From positions 31,468 through 95,467 of the forward strand of contig JAPKFB010000011.1 of the NCBI GenBank assembly GCA_028821775.1: a stretch of DNA of 64,000 nt, given 5' to 3'. The DNA comes from Roseibacillus sp. (lineage in GTDB: Bacteria > Verrucomicrobiota > Verrucomicrobiia > Verrucomicrobiales > Akkermansiaceae). Below, in pieces: positions 1-9,789 of this stretch. The notes under the pieces are model-generated. The model had not been told where the DNA came from, did no database searches, and was given only the letters and a program-made list of their open reading frames with translations. Positions within the stretch are counted from its first letter, which is position 1. Every line of letters begins with the position of its first letter. A program made the position numbers and the translations under genes.

Positions 1-848
1 AATGCCAACTCGTAAGATTTAATCCGAGCCTCCAGGGCCGCGTCGTGAGGAAACTTGCCACTGGTGAGCTTGTTGAGTCGATGGACCAGATCAAACTCCA
101 GGCGCTGCTCGTGGTGAGGCAAGTCCCCCTCCGGCTTGGCATAGTCGAGCGGGTTCTTCTGATCCACCTTGAGCGTCACCGGATCATAGATCGGACCGAG
201 ATAGTGCCCGTCACTGCGGTCAAAAAAACGCGGCCCCATGCTGATGAATTGCGGCAGGTTCTCATTGAGGGTTCCCAAGCCGTAGTTTACCCATGCTCCA
301 ATCGTGGGCACCGGAGGATCGAGCATGTGGCGTCCGGAATGAAATTGCACCTGCGCCCCATGATTGTCATCGGTGGTCCACATCGAGCGGATGACCGCGA
401 TGTCATCAATGCAGCCGCCGATGTGCGGAAACCAGTCGCTCACCTCGATCCCGCTTTGGCCGTATTTCTTGAACCCCACCTGAAGGGGATAGAGTTCATT
501 GCGCTGCTGACCGTTGGCATCATTCACCACCACCACGCGCACTTTCTTCAGCAACTCCGGATCCTGCACTGAGGCGAACTCCGTCTCCGGGATCGTCTTT
601 CCCGCCAACTCCGTGAGCTTCGGCTTGGGGTCGAAGCTTTCCATGTGACTCACTCCCCCGCGCATGAACAGCCAGATCACGCTCTTGGCCTTGGGCACAT
701 GATGTGCCCTCCCATTCGGAGCCCTCCAGCGTTCCGCGCCATAGCCTTGCCCACTCAGCAAGCTCCCCAAGGCCAATCCCCCGAACCCAAGAGCATTTCC
801 CTTAAGAAATCGCCGCCGGCTGAGCGCCTCCTGGAGTTCCGCATCCAT
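1..848 (-). CDS. DUF1501 family exported protein, C-terminus cut by window edge
   Basis: About 282 N-terminal residues are present. I translated them directly from the minus strand; the frame stays open to base 1. The start MDAELQEALSRRRFLKG carries a twin-arginine-like RRRFLK motif and a hydrophobic stretch, so the protein is probably Tat-exported. The segment WLFMRGGVSHMESFDPKP is typical of DUF1501, a family in the alkaline phosphatase/sulfatase fold class whose function is unproven. The ATG lies one base after the stop of the preceding DUF1549/DUF1553 gene, so translation is probably coupled. DUF1501 genes usually follow such cytochrome genes in Planctomycetes and Verrucomicrobia. The substrate is unknown. 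Confidence 0.9.
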   Translation of the reverse strand, partial: MDAELQEALSRRRFLKGNALGFGGLALGSLLSGQGYGAERWRAPNGRAHHVPKAKSVIWLFMRGGVSHMESFDPKPKLTELAGKTIPETEFASVQDPELLKKVRVVVVNDANGQQRNELYPLQVGFKKYGQSGIEVSDWFPHIGGCIDDIAVIRSMWTTDDNHGAQVQFHSGRHMLDPPVPTIGAWVNYGLGTLNENLPQFISMGPRFFDRSDGHYLGPIYDPVTLKVDQKNPLDYAKPEGDLPHHEQRLEFDLVHRLNKLTSGKFPHDAALEARIKSYELA

Positions 849-849
849 G

Positions 850-3800
850 CTATCGAATCGTGACAAAATCGTTATGGTTCAACAAGGCGTGCACCAGCCG
901 CACTCTCACCCGGGCATCGAGTTCCGCCCCCTTGGTTGCCCTTCGCAAACTCTCGCAAAACTCCATACAAGCCGCGCGCTCCTCTCCATCCGGCTTTCGA
1001 CAGAGAATAATTTCAAACAAGTCGCCGATGAACTGGTCCAAGTCCCCACCCTCCTCTCGAAACCGGATCGCAATCTTCTGCGCCAATTCCAAGGCGAGCT
1101 TGCTGTTGGAGAGGGCCAAGGCCTGCTGCGGAACGATGCTCTCCTTCCGTCGATAACAGCGCAGATGATCCGCCCCATCAAACATGCTGAGAAACTTGTT
1201 CTTGTCATCCCGCGAATGCCGAAAGTAGAGACTCCGCCGGGAGCCCCCCGTCATGGGATCGAGTGAGGGACCGCCCACCTTGCGGTCGAGCGTGCCCGCC
1301 AGCTGGAGCAAACTATCGCGCACCACCTCCGCCTCCATGCGACGCGTATTCGCTCTCCAGTATGAACGGTTTTCGGCATCGCTCTTCATCGCCACCTCGG
1401 CCCCGATCTTGGAAGAACTCAGGCGATAGGCCCTGGAAGTCACCATCAGCCGATGCAAGTGGCGCAAACTCCATCCGGAGGCAATAAACTCCGCGGCAAG
1501 GTAGTCGAGCAGTTCAGCCTGCAGCGGACGTTTTGCCCGTCTCCCAAAATCGAATACAGACTCCACCAGCGGCTCACCGAAGTGCCTCATCCAGACGTGA
1601 TTCACCGCCACGCGGGCCGTGAGCGGATTCTCCCGATGGGTGATCCACTTCGCCAACATCGTGCGCCGCCCCGAACTTTTCTCCGGCCAAATGCTGGGAT
1701 ACTGCGCAAACTTGTGAGCCGGAGATTCGAGCGCCTTGCGCGAGGCTCTCAAGGCCTTGTATTCCCCCTTCGTCGCTTCGCCCTCACCAAGATCCCGTCC
1801 CGCTGCTCGCGCACGATCAATGGCGATCGTTGCTTCCAAGCGCGCGAGCTGGGCCGTCTCAGACCCCACCTTGGCCCGGGCGACCTTGGGAGTCAGGGCC
1901 ACCCCCTTCCCCACCGGCTGCAGCACAAATCCTTCCGGAAGTGCTCGGAGCTTCAAGGAATCAAATTCAACCACCGCATCAAATCCTGAAATCGCGAGAT
2001 GCCCGTCCGGGTGGCGCTTCGGCAATTCGTAGGCCAGGACAAATTCCTGGTTCAACCACACATTCAACAAGCGACCTCGTACCGCAAATTTGAGTTCGTA
2101 GGGTTCCCCCACCCGAACCGGTGCCTTCACCTTGCCCTTGGCCGGATACTGGTCCTTCCCCTTCACCCTGTGCGAAACCTGCACCTTGGGATCCGGCCCG
2201 TGCGCACTGGTGTAAACCTGGTGCTGATCGGAACCCGAGTTGATTCGATCAAAGCACACGCCGACAGACTTGAAGGTCGTCCCACTCGTCACCGTGTAGC
2301 GGCAGGTCACTTCGAAATCACGCGGGTGAGGATTACGGGTTTGCACCACCTTGCGTTCCCGGTTGGCGACCACCACGTGGAGCGCGCCCTCCCGGTATTT
2401 CCAGTGCTCGCCAGTCACTTCCCACTTCTTCTCGTCCGGCCCATCAAATTCATCGTGAATCAGGTAGTGCGATTCGTCCCTGGCCACGTCCTCCTCGTTT
2501 CCCTTCGTCTTCTCAACGCGGGCCAGTTCCCGACGCGCCTTCTCCAGATTCTCATTCGCCTCGGCCAGGCGCGCCTCCTGCACATCCCGCCGCGCTCCCG
2601 GAACCCACGCCGAGTAAGGCAATTTCACCTCCGTGATCTTCGGTGCGAAACTTGCAAAGAGAATCGGGACCCCCGCTTCGATCGATTTCCCCTTGTCGGG
2701 ATTCTTCTCATCTCCCCGCAGATGCAACCAGGTCGAGGCCTCAAGGTGATTGTCAAACACGCGGGGGATGCCGTCCTTCTCGAAATCAGACTCCCCGGCC
2801 ACCTCGTCCAGGCGCACCTGATGCGGCTCAAAGATCGCCCGGAAGCGATAGTAGTCGGTCATCTCGATTGGATCATACTTGTGATCATGACACTTCGCGC
2901 AATTCATGGTGAGCCCAAGAAACGCTTTCGAGGTGTGCTCGATGGTGTTGTCAAGCCAGCTGGTCCGATTGAAGAGATAGTAATTGCGCGCAAGGAATCC
3001 CGTGGCCCGCACCGTGTCCAAATCCTCCGGAGCAAGTTCGTCACCTGCCAACATCTCGTGGATCATTCGGTCGTAGCCCTTGTCCTCATTCAGCGCTTCG
3101 ATAATCCAGTCCCGCCAATGCCAAATGTGTTTCTGGCTGTTGCGCAACTGTTTGTTCAATCCGTACCAGTCGCTGTAGCGCCACACATCCATCCAATGCC
3201 TCGCCCAGCGCTCACCGTGATGTGGACTCTCCAAGAGCTCATCGACAATCTCCCCCCACCTCCGTGGATCGCGCAGTTGCTCCTGCGAAGGCGGCAACCC
3301 CACCAAATCGAGATAGAGCCGGCGAATCAGGAGCGGGCGGACCGCTTCCGGCTGCCTGTCGAGGGCGAACTCCCTTCGCTTGACCCCCAAAAAGGCATCA
3401 ATCGGATTCTCCTCCTCCGAGGCCGGAACGGCAGGGCGCTCGATCCTTTGGAAGGCCCAGTGGCTCCTCGGATCGTCTTCCCCCGCCTCGTTCTCAGGAA
3501 GGGGAGCACCCGCGGAGATCCAGTTCCGAATCACGTCGAGCTCTCTCTTGGTCAAGGGCTTGCCTTCGGGTGGCATGCGCTCTTCCGAATCTTCGTGGGC
3601 GAGTCGCGCCAGCAATTCGCTCCCCTCCGGATCCTTGGGCGCAACGATCGGCCCCTCCTTTCCCCCTTCGAGAATCGCAACCGCAGTATCAAGACGCAGT
3701 CCGCTCTTCTGCTTCAACGCGCCATGACAGGAGTAGCAGCGCTCCTTCAGCACCGGCTTGATGTCGCGCAGGTAGTCAACCGCCGTTCCCTCAGCCGCGG

Positions 3801-3870
3801 CCACTACCCCGGAGAGCAGCAGGGCCACGGCCATCCCAGCCTGTCGTCCTCGCACTTCCAACCCAGCCAT
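850..3870 (-). CDS. Secreted PSCyt1-DUF1549-DUF1553 cytochrome protein with LamG-like insert
   Basis: This is a 1006-residue exported multi-domain protein. An N-terminal hydrophobic segment (about residues 10-27) precedes a PSCyt1 haem motif, CYSCH at 45-49. The DUF1549 region (about 155-360) holds a second CxxCH at 324-328 (CAKCH). A jelly-roll or LamG/DUF1080-like segment lies at roughly 470-600, with the sequence DEFDGPDEKKWEVTGEHW. DUF1553 fills the C-terminus (LTARVAVNHVWMRHFG at about 740). The family is expanded in PVC bacteria and is thought to couple periplasmic electron transfer to breakdown of complex polymers, but the reaction is not established. The gene is the middle of three on this strand. 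The assignment is strong; the carbohydrate-binding role of the insert is inference. Confidence 0.92.
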   Translation of the reverse strand: MAGLEVRGRQAGMAVALLLSGVVAAAEGTAVDYLRDIKPVLKERCYSCHGALKQKSGLRLDTAVAILEGGKEGPIVAPKDPEGSELLARLAHEDSEERMPPEGKPLTKRELDVIRNWISAGAPLPENEAGEDDPRSHWAFQRIERPAVPASEEENPIDAFLGVKRREFALDRQPEAVRPLLIRRLYLDLVGLPPSQEQLRDPRRWGEIVDELLESPHHGERWARHWMDVWRYSDWYGLNKQLRNSQKHIWHWRDWIIEALNEDKGYDRMIHEMLAGDELAPEDLDTVRATGFLARNYYLFNRTSWLDNTIEHTSKAFLGLTMNCAKCHDHKYDPIEMTDYYRFRAIFEPHQVRLDEVAGESDFEKDGIPRVFDNHLEASTWLHLRGDEKNPDKGKSIEAGVPILFASFAPKITEVKLPYSAWVPGARRDVQEARLAEANENLEKARRELARVEKTKGNEEDVARDESHYLIHDEFDGPDEKKWEVTGEHWKYREGALHVVVANRERKVVQTRNPHPRDFEVTCRYTVTSGTTFKSVGVCFDRINSGSDQHQVYTSAHGPDPKVQVSHRVKGKDQYPAKGKVKAPVRVGEPYELKFAVRGRLLNVWLNQEFVLAYELPKRHPDGHLAISGFDAVVEFDSLKLRALPEGFVLQPVGKGVALTPKVARAKVGSETAQLARLEATIAIDRARAAGRDLGEGEATKGEYKALRASRKALESPAHKFAQYPSIWPEKSSGRRTMLAKWITHRENPLTARVAVNHVWMRHFGEPLVESVFDFGRRAKRPLQAELLDYLAAEFIASGWSLRHLHRLMVTSRAYRLSSSKIGAEVAMKSDAENRSYWRANTRRMEAEVVRDSLLQLAGTLDRKVGGPSLDPMTGGSRRSLYFRHSRDDKNKFLSMFDGADHLRCYRRKESIVPQQALALSNSKLALELAQKIAIRFREEGGDLDQFIGDLFEIILCRKPDGEERAACMEFCESLRRATKGAELDARVRVRLVHALLNHNDFVTIR

Positions 3871-3903
3871 CGCAAGGATAAGAACGCGGATTCGCGAGGA
3901 AAT

Positions 3904-6219
3904 CTATTCGATATACAGAAATTCGTTGCTCGCAAAGAACGCCCGCACCAGAGCCGCCCATGCCTTGTTCTGGGCCCTCTTCCCTGCCTGGGCCGCATAG
4001 GAACTCACAAAACTTTCGATTTGCGCGGCTTCTCCGGCACGAGCAGAGCGACCATACAGATGCAGGATCATCCACCGGGCCCGGTCTTGATCACTCGCCC
4101 CGTCAGTCGCGCCCAACAGGATTTCGGAAAGCTTGTGGGACGCCTCATGCACCAAGGGGCTGTTCATGAGAAAGAGCGCCTGCGGCGTGACCGTCGAGGT
4201 CTTACGGTCGCCATCCGACACCGAAGGGTCTGAAAAATCGAAGGCATTCAGGCCATCGTATCCCGCACTTCGAATGACCGGGAGATAGACCGCGCGCCGG
4301 GGGCTCCTGCTCCATTCCACCATCTTCCCCTTGTCGATATACTCAGTCGATCCCCTCACAATCATCCCGCCACCCATCGTAAGATCGAGCCGATTGGATT
4401 TAAAGAGAATCGAGTCTCGCAACACTTCCGCCTCCACTCGCCGCGGCTTCCAACGCGCAAATAATTTGTTCTCCGGATCCTTCCCCCGTGCCCTCTCCGA
4501 AAGGGCCCCTTGCCGGTAAGTCGCCGAGTTCATGAGTTCACGGTGAATTGATTTGAGCGACCACTCGGAGGAGACCAACTTCCTCGCCAGGTAGTCCAAG
4601 AGCTTGGGATGACTTGGGCGCGCACCCAACTCCCCAAAGTTGTCCGGAGTGGCGACCAGTCCCCTTCCAAAGTGCCATCGCCAGAGCCGATTGACGATCA
4701 CGCGCGCCGTGAGGGGATGCTCCGCACTTGCAATCCAGCGCGCCAGCTCAAGCCTCCCGCTTTGTTTCTCGGGCATGGGGGCCTGATTCAGCCCCGCGAT
4801 GACCGGCAGGACGCGACGCGGAACGCGCTCCCCCAAGGTGAGATAGTTACCGCGCAAATGCACCTTGGCATCGACTGTCGCATCCTCAGTCACTCCCATC
4901 ACGCGATGCCGCGGCGGCAGTTTCTTGCGCAACTCCTCGACCTCCTTCTTCAAGCTCTCCTTGTCCTCCTTCGCGGTCTTCTTGTCGTCGCGCTTGACCT
5001 CCAATTCCTTGAGCTCACGCCAGGATTTCAGGGTCGCTTCATCAGAAAGTTCGTACTCGTGATATTGCGCCACCACGGTGTACTTGGTCAGGGTCTTGGT
5101 GGAGAGGAAGATGCCGGCCAATCCGTAATAGTCCGCGGTCGAGACGGGGTCGAACTTGTGATCGTGACATCGCGCACACCCCAGGGTCATTCCCATGAAC
5201 GCCCGGCCCATGGTATCGATTTGTTCGTCGACGATGTCGCGACGCATTTTGTCCGGATCATCACAGGCCAGCATCTTCGGCCCCACTGACAGGAAACCCA
5301 ACCCCACCGTTCTCGCCTGCTTTTCCTCCACGTTTTCACTCGCCAACAAATCTCCGGCGATCTGTTCGACGATGAACTGGTCAAACCGCAAGTCCTCATT
5401 GAAGGAGGCAATGACATAGTCGCGATAGCGCCACGCATTGGGATGCGCAATGTCCTCATCCATTCCGTTGGAATCCGAGTAGCGGGCCACATCCAGCCAG
5501 TGCCTTCCCCAACGCTCCCCGTAGCGCGGGGAGGCCAAGATCTTGTCGATCAATTGCTCCCAGGCGTCGCGCCGATCATCGCCAAGGAAGGCCTGCAGTT
5601 GCTCCGTGGTCGGCGGCAGCCCATGCAGATCCAGATAGGCTCGCCGCACCAGGGTGCGCCGAGCAGCTTCCGCCGCTGGCGCAAGACCCGCACTCTCCAT
5701 CTTGGCAAGCGTGAATCGATCGATCTCCCTCCGCGGCCAACTCTCATCCCGGACCGCCGGCGGCTCGTGATCCACCGGCGCCACCAAGGACCAGAACTTG
5801 CGGCCCGCCTCATAGTCGATTCCGGGCTCCACGGCGACCTCTCCCTCCGGCTCGACCCGGGGATCAGGCGCTCCAATGGCAATCCACTCTCGCAACAGTC
5901 CGATCAACGAATCGTCCAACTTCCCCTTGGGAGGCATCTGCAAATCAGAGTCCCGATAGGAGAGCGCCTTGATCATCCGGCTCTCCTCCGGCTTTCCGGG
6001 CATGAGGATCGCTCCGGAATCTCCTCCTTTCATCACTCCCGCTCGCGAGTCGAGCAGCAAGCCACCCTTCAATTTCTTGGCCCGTACCGAGTGGCACTCA
6101 TAGCAATGTTCCGCCAAGAGCGGCCGGATCTTCGATTCAAAGAATGCCATGCCGTCATCGGCCCAGGCACTCGAAGGCAGAACGGCAATGAGCCCAAATA
6201 TGTGTCTTCCCAATCGCAT
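3904..6219 (-). CDS. Secreted PSCyt1-DUF1549-DUF1553 cytochrome protein
   Basis: I place the start at the ATG giving MRLGRHIFGLIAVLPSSAWA, a good signal peptide; the upstream in-frame extension is not leader-like. The 771-residue protein has a PSCyt1 haem motif CYECH (about 39-43), then DUF1549 with a second CxxCH, CARCH (about 348-352). A short charged coiled stretch rich in Lys and Glu (about 410-450) follows, then DUF1553 (LTARVIVNRLWRWHFGRG). It lacks the jelly-roll insert of the next gene, so the two are paralogues with different accessory parts. The next gene starts about 33 bases after its stop, so the two and DUF1501 probably form one transcript. Confidence 0.92.
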   Translation of the reverse strand: MRLGRHIFGLIAVLPSSAWADDGMAFFESKIRPLLAEHCYECHSVRAKKLKGGLLLDSRAGVMKGGDSGAILMPGKPEESRMIKALSYRDSDLQMPPKGKLDDSLIGLLREWIAIGAPDPRVEPEGEVAVEPGIDYEAGRKFWSLVAPVDHEPPAVRDESWPRREIDRFTLAKMESAGLAPAAEAARRTLVRRAYLDLHGLPPTTEQLQAFLGDDRRDAWEQLIDKILASPRYGERWGRHWLDVARYSDSNGMDEDIAHPNAWRYRDYVIASFNEDLRFDQFIVEQIAGDLLASENVEEKQARTVGLGFLSVGPKMLACDDPDKMRRDIVDEQIDTMGRAFMGMTLGCARCHDHKFDPVSTADYYGLAGIFLSTKTLTKYTVVAQYHEYELSDEATLKSWRELKELEVKRDDKKTAKEDKESLKKEVEELRKKLPPRHRVMGVTEDATVDAKVHLRGNYLTLGERVPRRVLPVIAGLNQAPMPEKQSGRLELARWIASAEHPLTARVIVNRLWRWHFGRGLVATPDNFGELGARPSHPKLLDYLARKLVSSEWSLKSIHRELMNSATYRQGALSERARGKDPENKLFARWKPRRVEAEVLRDSILFKSNRLDLTMGGGMIVRGSTEYIDKGKMVEWSRSPRRAVYLPVIRSAGYDGLNAFDFSDPSVSDGDRKTSTVTPQALFLMNSPLVHEASHKLSEILLGATDGASDQDRARWMILHLYGRSARAGEAAQIESFVSSYAAQAGKRAQNKAWAALVRAFFASNEFLYIE

Positions 6220-6522
6220 GACCCAAGAACCGGCGGCCTCTCGCTGCCGATATGGGCAATCTACGCTAGGAATGCACTCTCCCATTCATCCCATCATCGT
6301 TCGTCTCTCACAAGGGGCCGTTACTCCACGGCGCGCACTTGGAAGAAGAGCCTCGGTTCAGCCAGCAGGGAGGGGCACGTTTACTCTCCTTGCCTGCCCC
6401 ACCCTGACCCCCTCGATTGTCAGGCGGGGTGGCGGGGCCTTGACCAGGATGCCTTCGGGGTTGAACAAGGGGCTGCGATCCCTCGTTCCGGGGCGATCGC
6501 CCGCTGCGCCCCCATCACGCGC
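6220..6522. other. Intergenic stretch with an imperfect GC-rich hairpin
   Basis: This roughly 300-base gap separates the metalloprotease gene from the cytochrome genes. It holds no convincing gene. An imperfect inverted repeat is visible: CCTGAC at 6403-6408 pairs with GTCAGG at 6419-6424. The outer flanks (GCCCCACC before, GGGGTGGCGGGGC after) could extend the stem with a bulge. It could be a terminator for the metalloprotease gene or part of the cytochrome cluster leader. No clear T-run follows on either strand. Confidence 0.35.
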
Positions 6523-7674
6523 TTACTCCCCGATCTTCTTGCCCGGCCGCTTCAAATCGTGCTTATCGTAGAGACGCTGCCAGAAGTCGTGCCAATACTT
6601 GTCGTAATAATCATTGGCCGCATTCTTGATGTGCACCGGGTCCACCACTTTCGGAGACCTCTTCGGATCAAATCCCACGAGGTGATCACTCCCTGCCCGT
6701 TCGCGGGGTGAGACGAACTTCCACTCGGTTTTTCCCATCACTTCCTCGCAGAGCCTGGCCAGTTCGGGATCGTATTTCTTGAGCTGCTCCCGGGTATGAA
6801 TGTGATTGTGGTCATGATCCATGGTGCGATTGGTGTCGTACCAACATTGAAACCCTTCCGCCCAGTACTCCGAGCGATTAGAGCCCGCGTAGCAGCGTTT
6901 CTCCCCACCGAACATGATGAGGACCTTGTCCTCGCCCGTGATCTTCACCTTGAAGTGCGTCGCTTTCCCATTGACCAGGATGTCTCCGCTCTCGAGGCAC
7001 TTTCGGATGAGCTCCGGGGACTCCCTGGGAAACCAATTCAACAAGGCCTCATACAGGCTGACCGGGGTATTTCCTTCCACGCGGCGAAAGCGCTGCGCTG
7101 CCAGCCCATCATTCCAGATCCCTCTTTCCTTCGCGGTCTTGAAGGTCGCGGTGAGGCGTTCCTGCTGCTCCTTGCTGAATCCGGCCCCGTGCACGACGTG
7201 CCCAAACTCGTGAATGAGGATGCTCTCAATCTGCATTCCACCCTCGTATTCGAGAACATCCTCCTCCGCGAAGAAGACGGTGGGCCGGCCTCCCTTCCAA
7301 GTCAGAAACCCCCGGCTGCGCCAGTTGTAAAAATCCAACTCCTTCCCCTTCTTATCGGTCCCAAACTGCGGCACCTCGGAAGTGAGCTCCTTGTGCCCGA
7401 CCAGAAGACAAAGCACCTTGCGGTCCCGCACCCGCTGCGCCACGGTCTGGTCGATGCTCTTCATGATCATCTCAAACTGGTAGGCCGCTTCAAGATGAGT
7501 AAAATCGCTGACCTTCTCCGAAGTCGCGATCAGGATGTCCTGCACCAAGGTCCCCTTCTTGTAGAAGGCGGGGTCGAGCTTGTACTCGTCGCGCTGCTCC
7601 TTGGTGAGCGGCTTCACTTCGTGAGCACTGACGAGAGAGCCAAGCCCCAGCAGGATAAAAATGAACTTTTTCAT
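6523..7674 (-). CDS. Secreted zinc metalloprotease-like protein (HEFGH)
   Basis: The product begins MKKFIFILLGLGSLVSA, a classical signal peptide; the ATG at 7674 was chosen for this reason. The mature protein of about 365 residues carries a zinc-metallopeptidase HExxH motif, HEFGH at about 155-159. A downstream EYWAEGFQCWYDT segment near residue 285 could give the third zinc ligand, a Glu, as in gluzincins. I do not recognise a named family. It lies about 60 bases after the stop of the propeller gene and upstream of the cytochrome genes on the same strand, so it may belong to the same exported degradation unit. Protease activity is inferred from the motif. Confidence 0.75.
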   Translation of the reverse strand: MKKFIFILLGLGSLVSAHEVKPLTKEQRDEYKLDPAFYKKGTLVQDILIATSEKVSDFTHLEAAYQFEMIMKSIDQTVAQRVRDRKVLCLLVGHKELTSEVPQFGTDKKGKELDFYNWRSRGFLTWKGGRPTVFFAEEDVLEYEGGMQIESILIHEFGHVVHGAGFSKEQQERLTATFKTAKERGIWNDGLAAQRFRRVEGNTPVSLYEALLNWFPRESPELIRKCLESGDILVNGKATHFKVKITGEDKVLIMFGGEKRCYAGSNRSEYWAEGFQCWYDTNRTMDHDHNHIHTREQLKKYDPELARLCEEVMGKTEWKFVSPRERAGSDHLVGFDPKRSPKVVDPVHIKNAANDYYDKYWHDFWQRLYDKHDLKRPGKKIGE

Positions 7675-7734
7675 AGGTGATCGTCGACAGTTCACCTCAT
7701 TCAGAACCAACCGACAACCAATACCTCCCTCTTC

Positions 7735-8988
7735 TCACTTCTCCGTGAAGCACATCAGGTGGGTATCGCTGCGCAGGAGAATCTGGTCTCCCACCGGCAC
7801 CGGTGAGGCGATGATGCGCGCTCCAAACTCGCGCTCAAAGAGCACCTTGAGATTCTGGTCGAGATCCGCCACGAAGAACTTTCCATCTTCCCGGGCGGCG
7901 TAAATCTTGCCATCGGCTATGGTGGGCGAGGAATAATAGCTCTGCGCTCCGCGGGGAAGCTTGTTGCTCCAAATCGTTTTGCCGGACTTGGGATCGATAC
8001 AGTGAACCTCGCCCCGGTCCCCGAGGATGTATACCTTCCCATCATAGACCGCCGGAGTGGGAACAAAGCATCCCGACTTGTCACCGCGCTCCCACGCTCG
8101 ATGGGTCGCGGTCACATCACCTCTTCCTCCAAGCTTCACCCCCGCGAGGTGACTTCCCCGTCCATAGGGGACCACCACGGTGTCACCAACCACCACCGAG
8201 GAGGCCACGACCACCCAGTTACTCTTCCCCTTCGGATTGAAGCCCGCACACTCCGAGATGAGCTTGCCGCTCTTCGCCTCATGAGTCGTCACCCGCTCCG
8301 CACCCCAGACCACGATCACTTCCCGACCATCCTGCTGCACGACATGCGGCGTCGCGTAACTGTGATCGCCCTCCGTCGGAGTCTCATAGGTGCGATCCAC
8401 GTTCCAGACTTCCTCTCCCGAATCCTTATCGAAGGCCACCAGGAAGCCCTTGCGATCATTCATGACTGCCACCAGGACGTGCTCCCTGGTGAGAACGGGT
8501 GAGGTCCCGAGATCCCAGTATAGAGTGTCCTTGCCATAAAGATTCTGAAGGTTTTTCTGCCAAAGCACGTTGCCCTTGAAATCGAGCGCGCCCAGATTTC
8601 CGCTCTTGAAGTAGGCAAAGATAGACTTCCCATCGGTCACCGCTGACGAGTTGCTGCTGGAGCCGTTGCGATGCTTCCCCTTCCGAAGCGAACCAAACTT
8701 GGCCTCCCAGACTTTGTTCCCCTTCCAGTCATAGGTGATCACCCCGTCCTGTCCCCCAAGGGGCGTGGTCAGGATGATGAGGTCATCCCACGCGATGGGC
8801 GTCGAACACCCCTTCCCCGGAAGCTTCGTCTGCCAGACGAGATGCTCATCATCAAGCTTGGCGGGATAGGATCCGTTCGGCGCGGAGCCGGCATCGTTTA
8901 CGCCGCGCCACGAAGGCCAACGCAGATTCTCGGCATTCAATGACCATGCGGAAACCGCAAGCAGTCCAAAGATAAAAAACGACTTCAT
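7735..8988 (-). CDS. Exported PQQ-like beta-propeller protein
   Basis: This is a protein of about 417 residues with an N-terminal signal peptide (MKSFFIFGLLAVSAWSLNA). Repeated blades of the PQQ/BamB type follow; phrases such as VWQTKLPGKGCSTPIAWDD, YDWKGNKVWEAKFG and GKVYILGDRGEVHCIDPKSG recur at about 40-residue spacing. In PVC bacteria such propellers often sit next to DUF1501 and cytochrome genes and act in the periplasm. They may scaffold proteins or bind a quinone cofactor. Two consecutive ATG codons (8991 and 8988) are possible starts. Real cofactor binding cannot be judged from sequence. Confidence 0.85.
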   Translation of the reverse strand: MKSFFIFGLLAVSAWSLNAENLRWPSWRGVNDAGSAPNGSYPAKLDDEHLVWQTKLPGKGCSTPIAWDDLIILTTPLGGQDGVITYDWKGNKVWEAKFGSLRKGKHRNGSSSNSSAVTDGKSIFAYFKSGNLGALDFKGNVLWQKNLQNLYGKDTLYWDLGTSPVLTREHVLVAVMNDRKGFLVAFDKDSGEEVWNVDRTYETPTEGDHSYATPHVVQQDGREVIVVWGAERVTTHEAKSGKLISECAGFNPKGKSNWVVVASSVVVGDTVVVPYGRGSHLAGVKLGGRGDVTATHRAWERGDKSGCFVPTPAVYDGKVYILGDRGEVHCIDPKSGKTIWSNKLPRGAQSYYSSPTIADGKIYAAREDGKFFVADLDQNLKVLFEREFGARIIASPVPVGDQILLRSDTHLMCFTEK

Positions 8989-8991
8989 CAT

Positions 8992-9789
8992 TCGAGAGGG
9001 TTGAGTACGCGGCCCACCCTTTCATCCAACCACCCATTCGACAAGTCTACTCCTCCCTCCTCCTCCCATCGGGTGCTCTGGAGAAAACCCCTCGCCCGCG
9101 TCATCCCGTCGTCCCATAGATCCCTTGATTGATCGCCTGAGCGAACCCTTCCTCCCGGAGAAGCCTCTCCTGGTTGGCCACATATGCGGATCATTCCGGA
9201 TCTTCAATCATATCGTGCGATCCTCCGACCTTAATCACCTCTCGCACGGAGGCCCTGCAGGGGCTGCGGAAATGATCGCCGCCTGGTTCGGAGTCTCGGG
9301 CAAAGAGGATCCCAATCGCGCGATTTGATTCGGTAGTGAACCCTTGGACCTAGACCCGGGTGCACTCGTGCTCTGCAGCGTAGCCCGCGAGCACAAAGAT
9401 GGCCTCCTTGATGCGATATTCATATCGGGATGGAAAGATCCACCAGAATCCCGGCACCGCCATCACCCCCAGCACGGCGAGTGCTGAAATCAGGATAGAG
9501 CGTGTTCGAAGAGCACTCATTAGTCAGCCCCCCTGACAGCACGGACCTCCACTCCCGGAGAAGAGGAATGACGGGAGGGTGCGACAACCCACTCGCTCTA
9601 CACAGCTTACAAATGGGAAGAAGGATCCCAATCCGAGCCCTTCACTTGCCCGCTCATTTCGACTCCCCGGAGGCGGCTCCGATCAAAAAATAAATCATTT
9701 GCTGATAATCGAGCACACCATGAAAACCGAACAACCTAACCATCATTGTTTTGGTCGTCCCGACATCCGGGTTCCGTTAAGATCTCCCA
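8992..9789. other. Gene-poor stretch between divergent genes
   Basis: About 800 bases separate the minus-strand propeller gene from the plus-strand M14 gene. Apart from the small membrane ORF listed separately, no reading frame here resembles a known protein. It should contain the promoters for the two divergent units, but no clear -35/-10 pair stands out. An in-frame TAA at 9778-9780 closes the M14 frame upstream. Confidence 0.4.
9350..9520 (-). CDS. Possible 56-residue single-pass membrane protein
   Basis: This short frame was found by reading the minus strand. It starts MSALRTRSILISALAVLGVM, continues to a hydrophobic and aromatic segment (VPGFWWIFP), and ends AAEHECTRV. One transmembrane helix (about residues 9-30) is predicted by eye. 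A purine-rich AGGGGGGC lies a few bases upstream of the ATG and could act as a ribosome site. I recognise no family. It could equally be a remnant of a longer gene, so confidence is low. Confidence 0.3.
   Translation of the reverse strand: MSALRTRSILISALAVLGVMAVPGFWWIFPSRYEYRIKEAIFVLAGYAAEHECTRV

Noticed and set aside
1999..4233. A 744-codon plus-strand frame opposite the large cytochrome gene
   Set aside because: The minus-strand frame encodes haem motifs and known domains. The plus frame has none and is a GC-driven antisense frame.
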